Source: Myxococcales bacterium | Lineage (GTDB): Bacteria > Lernaellota > Lernaellaia > Lernaellales > Lernaellaceae | Assembly (NCBI GenBank): GCA_012517325.1 | Contig: JAAYVF010000116.1 | Location: 1 to 54,719, forward strand | Direction of reading: 5' to 3' | Length of the DNA stretch: 54,719 bases | Made by a program: the position numbers and the translations under genes | Part shown: one piece after another, positions 8,076 to 14,938 of the stretch | How positions within the stretch are numbered: the stretch's first letter is position 1 | Layout: each line of letters begins with the position of its first letter | Notes under the pieces: model-generated | What the model was told of the DNA's origin: nothing | What the model saw: the letters and a program-made list of their open reading frames with translations, nothing else | Database searches by the model: none

Positions 8076-8843
8076 ATGGACCGACAAGAGATTTTGGCCC
8101 GGCTGCACTTGCATGCGGTGCTGCCGGTACTCGCCAAAGTGGTTGAGTTCGACCGCGAGGCGCGGGAAATCACGCAGGGGTGGCAGGCCACGTTGCAGTT
8201 CGGCTACATCACCGGACCGGTGGTGCAGTTGCAGTTCGCCGACGGCAATTGCCGGGTGTTTCGCCAGGCGGTGGCCAAGGCCGACGTCGCTTTTTGGTTC
8301 CCCACTCCGGCGATGCTCAACAACCTGTTCCTCGGGCAGGGTTTCACGTTGCCGCTCATCTACGGCTTCTGGAACATCAAACTGGTCAAGGGGTTCATGG
8401 CCCTGGCCAAACGCATGGAACACTACCTGAAGGGTTTGGACGGCAAGGAACTCGACGCCGAAACGACCCGCCAGGTATTGACCTGCAAGCTGGCGCTCGC
8501 CACCTGGGGCACCGCCGTGCTCGCCGAATGCGATCCGAAACTGGAAGCGTTTTCGAGCCACATTCCGGCCGGCGCCACCCTCAATTTCGTCATCAAACCC
8601 GACGGTCCCAACTTCTACCTGAAAAAGACCAACGCCGGCTCGTTCGTGGCCGGTGATGGCAGCGTGTCGGAGCCGACGGCCGAGCTGACTTTCGCCAGCC
8701 AGGCGATCGCCTCCCAGTTGCTGGAGGGCAAGTTGGATACTTTCGCCGCGTTGGGCTCGCAAGAAGTGGTCGTCCGTGGTCTGGTACCGATGGTCGACGA
8801 TGTGAGTGCCATTCTGGCGAAACTCGAAAAATACCTGGGATAG
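8076..8843 (+). CDS. SCP2-like (sterol carrier/lipid-binding type) protein, copy 1
   Basis: 255 aa from ATG 8076, supported by AAGGAGAAGG at 8061-8070; an upstream in-frame ATG at 8025 has no ribosome site. The N-terminal third reads as an SCP2-like fold (WQATLQFGYITGPVVQLQF, then CRVFRQAVAKADVAFWFPTP), in which a hydrophobic beta sheet binds lipid. The middle is helical, and the C-terminus repeats a similar beta pattern (LNFVIKPDG, TAELTFASQAIASQLLEGKL). It shares length and layout with the gene at 22815-23582. It is followed after 13 bases by a class III aminotransferase gene, so the two are co-expressed. Lipid binding is inferred from fold resemblance only. Confidence 0.65.
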   Translation: MDRQEILARLHLHAVLPVLAKVVEFDREAREITQGWQATLQFGYITGPVVQLQFADGNCRVFRQAVAKADVAFWFPTPAMLNNLFLGQGFTLPLIYGFWNIKLVKGFMALAKRMEHYLKGLDGKELDAETTRQVLTCKLALATWGTAVLAECDPKLEAFSSHIPAGATLNFVIKPDGPNFYLKKTNAGSFVAGDGSVSEPTAELTFASQAIASQLLEGKLDTFAALGSQEVVVRGLVPMVDDVSAILAKLEKYLG

Positions 8844-8856
8844 AGAGGGAAAAGCC

Positions 8857-10134
8857 ATGGCAACCAAAAAGACCAAAACGACGGCGGCCGGCCAGCGCCC
8901 GGCGCCGAGCTTCGAAAAAAGCCGCGAATATTTCCTGCGGGCGGCCAAAGTGATTCCGGGCGCGATTTACGGCCACCAGAGCCCGGCCCTGACCGTCCCC
9001 GGTTCGTATCCGTTTTACGCCACCCACGGCCAAGGCTGCTATTATTGGGATCCGGACGGCAACAAATACATCGACTACATGTGCGCCTACGGCCCGATGG
9101 TCAACGGCTATGCCAACCCCGTGGTCGAAAAAGCCGCCCACGAGCAGCTCAATAACGGCAATTGCTTCAATCACCCCAGCCCCGTCATGGTGGAACTGGC
9201 CGAGTTCCTGGTCGACTTGATTCCCTTCGCCGATTGGGCCGTGTTCGCCAAAAACGGCAGCGACGTCACCACCTGGGCGACGCTCGTCGCCCGCGAGGTC
9301 ACCGGCCGCAAGAAGATCGTCGCCTGCCGCGGCGAGTATCACGGCGCCCATGCCTGGTGCACCCCCGGCCACGGCGGCATCATCGAGGAAGACCGGGTCA
9401 ACATGCTGTATTACACCTGGAACAACCTCGAGGAACTGCGCCAGCTGTTCGAAAACAACAAGGATCAGATCGCCGGCGTGATCATGACGCCCTTCCACCA
9501 CCCGGCCTTCGGCGACCTGGAATTGCCTGCCCCCGGCTTCTGGGAAGGCGTCCGCAAATTGTGCGACCAGAACGGCACCGTGCTGATTCTCGACGACGTG
9601 CGTTGCGGTTTCCGCCTCGACGTGCGCGGCAGCAACTATTACTTCGGCTTCGAGCCGGATATCGCCTGCTATTGCAAGGCGATCGCCAACGGCTATCCGC
9701 TCTCGGCCGCCGTCGGCCGCAATTTCCTGAAAAACGCCGCGGCCAACGTCTTTTTGACCGGCTCCTACTGGGCCAGTTCCGCCCCGATGGCCGCCGCGCT
9801 GGCCAACGTGGCGTTGCTCAAGAAAATCGACGGCCCGAAAAAAATGCTGCACCTGGGCGATCTGCTGATGAAGGGCCTGGTCGAACGCGGCAAGACCTTC
9901 GGTTACGAAATGGTCGCCACCGGCCCGGGCTCGATCCCATTCATTCGCTTCGGCAACGAAAGCAATTTCATGCGCCAGCAGGTCTTCTGCGCCGAAATGA
10001 CCAAGCGCGGTCATTTCTTCCACCCGCATCACAACTGGTTCCTGTCCACCGCCCACGAGGAAAGCGACATCGAGGAAACCCTCGCGGCCGCGGAGGAAGT
10101 GTTCCCGCTGGTGAAGAAACAGTTCAACGATTAG
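8857..10134 (+). CDS. Class III PLP-dependent aminotransferase (glutamate-1-semialdehyde aminomutase-like)
   Basis: 425 aa. ATG 8857 is chosen because AGAGGGA ends 6 bases before it; an earlier in-frame ATG lies inside the SCP2-like gene. Class III features: WDPDGNKYIDYMCAYGPMVN near residue 64, NGSDVTTWATLVAR (about 133-146, as in GSA aminotransferases), RGEYHGAHAW near 158, the cofactor aspartate in LILDDVRCGFRLD (Asp246, followed by Asp247 where most relatives have Glu), and the PLP lysine Lys274 in CKAIANGYPLSAAVG. Glutamate-1-semialdehyde aminomutase activity itself is unlikely to be its only possible role, because the family also includes aminosugar and polyketide aminotransferases. Substrate is not predictable here. 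A strong terminator follows. Confidence 0.9.
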   Translation: MATKKTKTTAAGQRPAPSFEKSREYFLRAAKVIPGAIYGHQSPALTVPGSYPFYATHGQGCYYWDPDGNKYIDYMCAYGPMVNGYANPVVEKAAHEQLNNGNCFNHPSPVMVELAEFLVDLIPFADWAVFAKNGSDVTTWATLVAREVTGRKKIVACRGEYHGAHAWCTPGHGGIIEEDRVNMLYYTWNNLEELRQLFENNKDQIAGVIMTPFHHPAFGDLELPAPGFWEGVRKLCDQNGTVLILDDVRCGFRLDVRGSNYYFGFEPDIACYCKAIANGYPLSAAVGRNFLKNAAANVFLTGSYWASSAPMAAALANVALLKKIDGPKKMLHLGDLLMKGLVERGKTFGYEMVATGPGSIPFIRFGNESNFMRQQVFCAEMTKRGHFFHPHHNWFLSTAHEESDIEETLAAAEEVFPLVKKQFND

Positions 10135-10164
10135 GTTTCGTCATCCGGCGAAACGCGCTCGTCT

Positions 10165-10199
10165 CGCCGCCCCGGGGGATGCTCCGGGGCGGCGTTTTT
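10165..10199 (+). terminator. Rho-independent terminator after the aminotransferase gene
   Basis: An 11-bp stem CGCCGCCCCGG (10165-10175) with CCGGGGCGGCG (10184-10194), 8-base loop, followed by TTTTT. It ends the SCP2-like/aminotransferase operon. Confidence 0.92.
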
Positions 10200-10257
10200 C
10201 ATTTATTAATTCCCCGAAAACGGCCGCGGGGATTGCGAGGCGGCGCGGCTTTGTGTT

Positions 10258-11445
10258 GTGATACCGATTGCCAACAACGAACAGGATAAAACGGCGCAGC
10301 GCATGGCGGAAATAAAAGCGACACCCGAAAACAAAAGCCCGGATCTGCTGGATTCCCTGGACGTCACCGGCCGTTTTCGCGTCCGGTCGGAAACCGACTG
10401 GGAGCAGCGGCCCAACAGCTTGCTGGAACGACATCCGTTCGCCTTCGGCTACCTGGCGTTCGCCGGACTGATGGTGCTGATCTTCGCGACCCACCTGACG
10501 ACCTTCGTCGGCGCCCTGCTTTTTCTCTACCTGATCTCCGATTTTCTGACCAACGATGTGCGCCGGTATGCGCGTTTTCTGCCCAAGGCGTTGCTGTTTT
10601 CCCTGTTGTATTTCGCGGTGATCGCGGTTTTCACCGTACTTTCCTACAAGGTGATCCCGGGATTCGTGCGGCAGTTGCCCCAACTGGCGGAAGAACTGCA
10701 ACAGCAGGCCATCAGCCAGTTCGACTACGCCAACTCGCGGTGGAACCTGACCGATTACGTCGATCCCCAGGAAGTGCAAGGTGCCATCGTCACCGGCACC
10801 ACCAAGACCCTCGGCTGGCTCGGCAAGTATTTTTCATCGTTTTATAAAGGCTTTATCTTTTTTATCTTCGCCCTGGTGATCAACCTGCTGCTCTATCACC
10901 AGATCGAGAAGATCGACGAGGTTTTCGATCGCAAACCCGGCAGCCTGATGAACTTCTTCTACAATTTCATCAAGGCGCGGGTACGGGTGTTTTACTTCTA
11001 TTTCAAGCGCGTCATGGGCGGGCAGATCATCATTTCGGCGATCAACACCTGCATCTCGGCGGTCGTCATTTTCAGCCTCGCCCTGCCGCACCCGATCGTA
11101 TTGTTGACCTTGGTCTTTTTCTTCGGGCTGTTTCCGGTGGTCGGTAATCTGGTTTCCAATACGATTTTAACGATCACCGCCTTTGTGACGATTGGCCTCT
11201 GGGGAGCTCTGGTCTGCCTGGGTCTCCTGGTGGGCATCCACAAGCTGGAATACTTCCTGAATTCCAAGATCATCGGCGAGATCGTCCACCTGCCGATGGT
11301 CATCACCCTGACGGCGCTGGTGGTCTGCGAGGTACTGCTGGGCATCATCGGCCTGATCCTGGCTATTCCGATCGTCCTCTTCATCCGCCACGAAATGGAA
11401 CGCATTCCGGGAGTGCCGCCGATCACCCGGATAGATCCGCGTTGA
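10258..11445 (+). CDS. AI-2E family transporter (PerM-like permease)
   Basis: 395 aa from GTG 10258; ATG 10303 is an equally possible start, and neither has a clear ribosome site. After about 60 cytoplasmic residues come membrane helices (AFAGLMVLIFATHLTTFVGA, LLFSLLYFAVIAVFTVLSYK), a long amphipathic stretch with ELQQQAISQ, and then the usual C-terminal block: FYNFIKARVRVFYFYFKRVMGGQ, GLFPVVGNLVSNTIL (the conserved P-x-x-G region of the family), and closing helices up to IPIVLFIRHE. About eight helices in total. Members export or exchange small molecules or ions (AI-2, Na+/H+); substrate unknown here. It is monocistronic. Confidence 0.88.
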   Translation: MIPIANNEQDKTAQRMAEIKATPENKSPDLLDSLDVTGRFRVRSETDWEQRPNSLLERHPFAFGYLAFAGLMVLIFATHLTTFVGALLFLYLISDFLTNDVRRYARFLPKALLFSLLYFAVIAVFTVLSYKVIPGFVRQLPQLAEELQQQAISQFDYANSRWNLTDYVDPQEVQGAIVTGTTKTLGWLGKYFSSFYKGFIFFIFALVINLLLYHQIEKIDEVFDRKPGSLMNFFYNFIKARVRVFYFYFKRVMGGQIIISAINTCISAVVIFSLALPHPIVLLTLVFFFGLFPVVGNLVSNTILTITAFVTIGLWGALVCLGLLVGIHKLEYFLNSKIIGEIVHLPMVITLTALVVCEVLLGIIGLILAIPIVLFIRHEMERIPGVPPITRIDPR

Positions 11446-11652
11446 GTTCAGGCTCTATATTTTAAAATGATCCATTAGTGTGTTGCTTAATACCTTTAAA
11501 AGAGAAGTGAGGCTACATCCCCATTCGTTATTGATCTTGATTTTCATTTACTTCCCAAGCCGATCGGAAAAATATGATATATTCAGTAAATACAGACACT
11601 TATACAATGCAACCGACCACTGAAATGTGGTGTATAATACTTCAACAGCCGT

Positions 11653-11672
11653 GTTGAGTATATTTACACAAC
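11653..11672. promoter_or_regulatory. Operator-like palindrome, copy 1
   Basis: GTTGAGTATATTTACACAAC is a 20-base near-palindrome (16 of 20 positions symmetric, core GTTGnGTAnATnTACnCAAC). It matches copy 2 at 17 of 20 positions. The copy distance of 106 bases is close to ten helical turns, which would put both sites on the same DNA face. Binding protein unknown. Confidence 0.45.
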
Positions 11673-11758
11673 TCAAAATCTGCGTATTTTTAGATACTTA
11701 TCAAGCAATCGCTTCTTGTTCCAGAAACGACCGTTGATAAATTATACAGCCATGATTG

Positions 11759-11778
11759 GCTGTGTATATTTTCACAAC
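11759..11778. promoter_or_regulatory. Operator-like palindrome, copy 2
   Basis: GCTGTGTATATTTTCACAAC matches copy 1 (11653-11672) at 17 of 20 positions and lies 140 bases before the first start codon of the operon. Together the two copies suggest cooperative binding or looping by a dimeric regulator. Confidence 0.45.
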
Positions 11779-11918
11779 AAACCTAATTGAATCACCATTC
11801 ATTCTATCTCATTGTTTTCACTTATTAATAGGCAGTTACAAAACTTTTTTCAAAGCAAGGCCGGACTTGGCAAGCTATTTGTAATAGTCCAAAGCGGAAC
11901 TGAATGGAGGGTACGAAG

Positions 11919-11984
11919 ATGGTAGCGATCCTGGTGGCAATCACGGTGGCAGTGGCAATGATCACTGGTTCCCACATCGAATAG
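11919..11984 (+). CDS. 21-residue hydrophobic membrane microprotein
   Basis: A short frame encoding MVAILVAITVAVAMITGSHI plus a final Glu. The ribosome site is excellent: TGGAGG ends 8 bases before the ATG. The product is one transmembrane helix and almost nothing else. It lies 19 bases before the first GcvH-like gene, whose own N-terminal helix (MVFALVIATFLVAVAIDAF) resembles it at both protein and DNA level, so it may have arisen from a partial duplication. Small single-helix subunits are common in membrane respiratory complexes, which makes a structural subunit of the NrfD complex the best guess. Too short for most gene callers. Confidence 0.6.
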   Translation: MVAILVAITVAVAMITGSHIE

Positions 11985-12003
11985 GCAGAAGGGGGGTAAG
12001 ATC

Positions 12004-12663
12004 ATGGTATTCGCATTGGTAATCGCGACGTTCCTGGTGGCAGTGGCGATCGACGCCTTTGTCATCAAACGGCTCGTTCATAAAAAGGCAAAGGAATTGG
12101 CGAAGCGGGAAGCTATCGACCAATACCTCGCTCCCCAGGTTGAAGAAGCGCAAGACATGTTGTTTCACCAAGGTCACACCTGGGTGCGGGTTCTGCGGGC
12201 GGTGGTGGAAGTCGGTTTGGACGATTTCACCAGCCGGTTGGTCGGCGAAATCACCAAAATCGAGACCCCGGAAGCGGGCACCAAGCTGCAGAAGGGCAAG
12301 AAAGCCTGGACGATCCATTTCGGCGACCGGAGCCTGACCCAGTTGGCGCCGATCACCGGACGGATCATCGAAGTGAACCAGGAACTGCTCAGCGACCCCA
12401 AGTCGCTCAACGACTCGCCCTACAAAAACGCCTGGATCATCAAAATCCTGCCGGACGCATTGACGAGCGAGGTTCCCGATCTGTACACTCCGTCGCGTTT
12501 CTACAAATGGGTCGATATGCAGAAAGCCCGGTTGGTACAGGAAAGCTTCCCGGAAATGGGCATGGCCTACGGCGACGGCGCGACGATGATCAACGGCGCG
12601 GCGCGGTCGATCGACTCCGAGAAGTGGCAGCAAATCGCGAAGAAATTATTCGGCACCAACTAG
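12004..12663 (+). CDS. Membrane-anchored GcvH-like (lipoyl-domain) protein lacking the lipoyl lysine, copy 1
   Basis: 219 aa; GGGGGG lies a few bases before ATG. Residues 3-20 form a membrane helix, followed by a basic coiled segment. The GcvH-like domain spans about 55-155: GHTWVRV, LVGEITKIETPEAGT, LAPITGRIIEVN, and a closing PYKNAWIIKI, all in GcvH order. A gapless 34-residue comparison with my memory of E. coli GcvH places Asp108 where GcvH has its lipoylated lysine. No GcvT or GcvP gene is near, so glycine cleavage is not its job. The C-terminus (RSIDSEKWQQIAKKLFG) recurs in copy 2. Its operon partners are cytochrome, ferredoxin and NrfD genes, so a structural or regulatory role at that membrane complex is likely. 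Confidence 0.8.
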   Translation: MVFALVIATFLVAVAIDAFVIKRLVHKKAKELAKREAIDQYLAPQVEEAQDMLFHQGHTWVRVLRAVVEVGLDDFTSRLVGEITKIETPEAGTKLQKGKKAWTIHFGDRSLTQLAPITGRIIEVNQELLSDPKSLNDSPYKNAWIIKILPDALTSEVPDLYTPSRFYKWVDMQKARLVQESFPEMGMAYGDGATMINGAARSIDSEKWQQIAKKLFGTN

Positions 12664-12682
12664 AACAACAGAGGGTAGGACG

Positions 12683-13384
12683 ATGCACGAATACTTTTAC
12701 TTTGTAGACTTTGTCCGGAATGTAAAAATCATGGAATACGGCGTGGCCTTCCTGTTCATCGGGCTGTTCGCGCTGTATTACCGCTTCATGATGAAGCCCG
12801 AGGCCGCGCCGGCCATGGCGCTGCATAAGGCCGTGGGGCAGGCGATGGATCGCATCCGCGGCTTGTTGGCTCCCGAGGGCCTGGCCTATCACCGCGGCCA
12901 TGCGTGGGTGAAGGTCGAGGGTCCGCAAATGGCGCTGGCCGGCATCGACGACTTCGCCTCCAAGCTGGTCGGCAAAATCCAGAGTGTGAAGCTGCCGGAA
13001 GTCGGCGCGGTGCTCAAGCAGGGCGAGAAAGCCTGGTCCCTGCAGATCGACGGCAAGACGGTCGACATGCTCTCGCCGCTGGACGGCAAGGTCGTGGCGG
13101 TCAACCCGGCGGCCGCCGCCGCGCTCGCCGACGATCCGTACGGCAAGGGCTGGCTGGTCAAGCTGGAATCGCCCAAGCTGACGGCGAGCCTGAAAAACCT
13201 GCTGACCGGTTCGCTGGCCAAGGTCTTCACCGAACAGTCGCTTGACGCGCTGTTCTCGCGCGCCGGCGGCAACCTGGGCGCGATGGCCGCCGACGGCGGT
13301 ACGCCGGTCCAGGGCATGGCGAAGAACATCGACCCGCAACACTGGGAGCGGATCGCGAAGGATTTCTTCCTGACGAACGATTAA
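12683..13384 (+). CDS. Membrane-anchored GcvH-like protein lacking the canonical lipoyl lysine, copy 2
   Basis: 233 aa; GAGGGTAGGA precedes ATG. One N-terminal membrane helix (about 19-33, YGVAFLFIGLFALYY), then a GcvH-like domain (about 68-165): GLAYHRGHAWVKVEG, ASKLVGKIQSVKLPEVGA, SPLDGKVVAVN, and PYGKGWLVKL. In the same gapless alignment Gly124 replaces the lipoyl lysine; Lys125 is one residue out of place. The end (KNIDPQHWERIAKDFF) matches the end of copy 1, showing that the two are tandem paralogues that have diverged. The 19-base gap to copy 1 shows co-transcription. A 13-bp hairpin separates it from the cytochrome gene. Confidence 0.8.
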   Translation: MHEYFYFVDFVRNVKIMEYGVAFLFIGLFALYYRFMMKPEAAPAMALHKAVGQAMDRIRGLLAPEGLAYHRGHAWVKVEGPQMALAGIDDFASKLVGKIQSVKLPEVGAVLKQGEKAWSLQIDGKTVDMLSPLDGKVVAVNPAAAAALADDPYGKGWLVKLESPKLTASLKNLLTGSLAKVFTEQSLDALFSRAGGNLGAMAADGGTPVQGMAKNIDPQHWERIAKDFFLTND

Positions 13385-13454
13385 CGGTGCAACCGCCGCG
13401 GGGCCGTCCGTCCCCGCCGACGAGCCGGTCCGCGCGGCACATCCGAGAAGCCTG

Positions 13455-13493
13455 CTTCATTCGCCGGAGTTTTTTCCCCGGCGAATGAAGTTT
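13455..13493 (+). terminator. Strong hairpin inside the respiratory operon (attenuator or processing site)
   Basis: A perfect 13-bp stem CTTCATTCGCCGG (13455-13467) with CCGGCGAATGAAG (13478-13490), 10-base U-rich loop, followed by TTTATTAAAA. The trailing U run is short, so partial termination or an RNA-stability element between the GcvH-like and cytochrome genes is as likely as full termination. Confidence 0.6.
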
Positions 13494-13528
13494 ATTAAAA
13501 TCCAATAGCGCGGGAGGCAGTCGGTCAC

Positions 13529-13981
13529 ATGAAACCATTCATCCAGAAATTGACGCCATTTTTGTTGTTAAGCAGCTTGCTGCTGCTCGCGGCGGTCGTG
13601 GTCGCCTTCGCGGCGGAGACCAAACCGCAAGCGACCCCCGACCCGGCCGGGTTTGCCCCGGAAACGGTGACCATTGAAGGCATTAAAAAATTATTCGGTC
13701 CGGTCATGTTCACGCATAAGGCCCACCTGGGCTATGCCGGCAAGTGCGAGGAGTGCCATCACCACGCGACGCCCGGCGATTATCCGGCCTGCGGGCAATG
13801 CCACAAAAAAGACGAGATCAAAACCAAAAACGACAACCAGATCGGCCTGAAGGGCGCCTACCATACGCAATGCATGGGCTGCCACAAGGCGTCAGGCAGC
13901 GGCCCGCTGGGTTGCACCGATTGCCATGAAAAGCTCAAGGAACCGGTAGCGCAACCCAAACCGGCCGCGCCGGCGAAATAA
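13529..13981 (+). CDS. Tetrahaem c-type cytochrome (class III/c7-like)
   Basis: 150 aa. A Sec signal peptide covers about residues 1-29 (hydrophobic core LLLSSLLLLAAVVVAFA, then AE). The mature part has four CxxCH haem sites: CEECH, CGQCH, CMGCH and CTDCH, with extra histidines (FTHKAHLGY, CHHH, GAYHTQC) to act as distal ligands. This spacing fits small bis-His multihaem cytochromes of the c3/c7 type. A purine-rich ribosome site (GGGAGG) precedes ATG. It is followed after 42 bases by the HybA-like gene. It should accept electrons in the periplasm from the ferredoxin/NrfD pair, as in Cbc4-type or related menaquinol-cytochrome complexes (recalled comparison, not searched). Confidence 0.92.
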   Translation: MKPFIQKLTPFLLLSSLLLLAAVVVAFAAETKPQATPDPAGFAPETVTIEGIKKLFGPVMFTHKAHLGYAGKCEECHHHATPGDYPACGQCHKKDEIKTKNDNQIGLKGAYHTQCMGCHKASGSGPLGCTDCHEKLKEPVAQPKPAAPAK

Positions 13982-14023
13982 TCCGTCGGTTGACGACCAA
14001 TCCAACAAAGGGAGCATTCAAAA

Positions 14024-14938
14024 ATGACTATCAGTCGCAGAGGTTTTTTGAAGCTCATGGCCGGAGCGGGCGTTGCCGGCGCGGCGGCCACGGTCGGCGT
14101 GTCCCAACCGCAAGCCGCCGAACATGAGTTTTACGGAAATCCGGACCGCTTCGGCGTGCTTTTCGACAGCAGTCGGTGCATCGGCTGCCGGAGCTGCGAA
14201 GCGGCCTGTAACGCCACCCACGATTTGCCTAAGCCGCCGGCGCAGCCGTTCGACGATCCGAAGGTGCTGAACGAAAAACGGCGGCTCGACCAGTCGCGGT
14301 TCACCCTGGTCAACAAATTCACCAAGGAAGAGACCGGGGGCGCGGAAACGTTCGTGAAGATCCAGTGCATGCACTGCGACGAGCCGGCCTGCTTCTCGGC
14401 CTGCCTGGCCAAGGCGTTTACCAAGACGCCGGAAGGTCCGGTGGTTTACAACTCGAAGCAATGCATCGGTTGCCGGTACTGCATGCAGGCCTGCCCGTTC
14501 TACGTGCCGACCTACGAGTACCAGAACGCCTTCACGCCGCGGGTCCGCAAGTGCACGATGTGCCACGAGCGGATCATCCAGGGCGGCATCCCGGCTTGCG
14601 TCGAGACCTGCCCGCAGGAAGCGTTGATCTTCGGCAAGCGCGCCGACCTGATCAAGATCGCGCGCCGGCGCATCGACGACGAAAAAGCCGGTTACGTCGA
14701 CCACATCTACGGCGAGCAGGAAGTCGGCGGCACCTGCTGGATGTACATCACCAAGACGCCGTTCGAGAAACTGCAATTCCGAATGGACGTGGGCATCACC
14801 CCGATGCCGAAGCTCACTTACGGCTACCTGGCAACCATCCCGGTGCTGCACACGGGCCTGCCCATCCTGCTGGCCGGCTTCTACGTCATCACCAAGAACA
14901 TGAACCTGAAAAAGAAGGAACAGGGAGGTCACCAATGA
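14024..14938 (+). CDS. HybA/NrfC-like periplasmic 4x[4Fe-4S] ferredoxin subunit
   Basis: 304 aa. The N-terminus SRRGFLKLMAGAGVAGAAAT is a twin-arginine signal. Four cysteine groups follow as in HybA/NrfC/DmsB: CIGCRSCEAAC (about 47-57), CMHCDEPACFSAC, CIGCRYCMQAC and CTMCHERIIQG-x-x-PACVETC. A C-terminal membrane helix (ATIPVLHTGLPILLAGFYVI) is present, a HybA-like trait that anchors the protein at the outer face of the cytoplasmic membrane. The stop codon overlaps the start of the NrfD gene (ATGA), indicating translational coupling and a tight complex. GGGAG lies upstream of ATG. It passes electrons between the NrfD quinone site and the tetrahaem cytochrome. Confidence 0.93.
   Translation: MTISRRGFLKLMAGAGVAGAAATVGVSQPQAAEHEFYGNPDRFGVLFDSSRCIGCRSCEAACNATHDLPKPPAQPFDDPKVLNEKRRLDQSRFTLVNKFTKEETGGAETFVKIQCMHCDEPACFSACLAKAFTKTPEGPVVYNSKQCIGCRYCMQACPFYVPTYEYQNAFTPRVRKCTMCHERIIQGGIPACVETCPQEALIFGKRADLIKIARRRIDDEKAGYVDHIYGEQEVGGTCWMYITKTPFEKLQFRMDVGITPMPKLTYGYLATIPVLHTGLPILLAGFYVITKNMNLKKKEQGGHQ

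Larger units (their letters stand above)
11446..11918. promoter_or_regulatory. AT-rich upstream control region of the respiratory operon
   Basis: About 470 bases, much richer in A+T than the flanks and with no coding frame. A TATAAT lies at 11633-11638. Two copies of a 20-base imperfect palindrome lie at 11653-11672 and 11759-11778. Nearby GTTGATAAATTATACAGC (11733-11750) keeps a similar outer half-site pair. The size and composition fit a regulated promoter region for the microprotein/GcvH-like/cytochrome operon. Confidence 0.55.

Noticed and set aside
12004-13384. Glycine cleavage system H protein annotation for the two GcvH-like genes
   Set aside because: The lipoyl-lysine position is Asp or Gly, both proteins are membrane anchored, and no GcvT, GcvP or lipoate ligase gene lies near.
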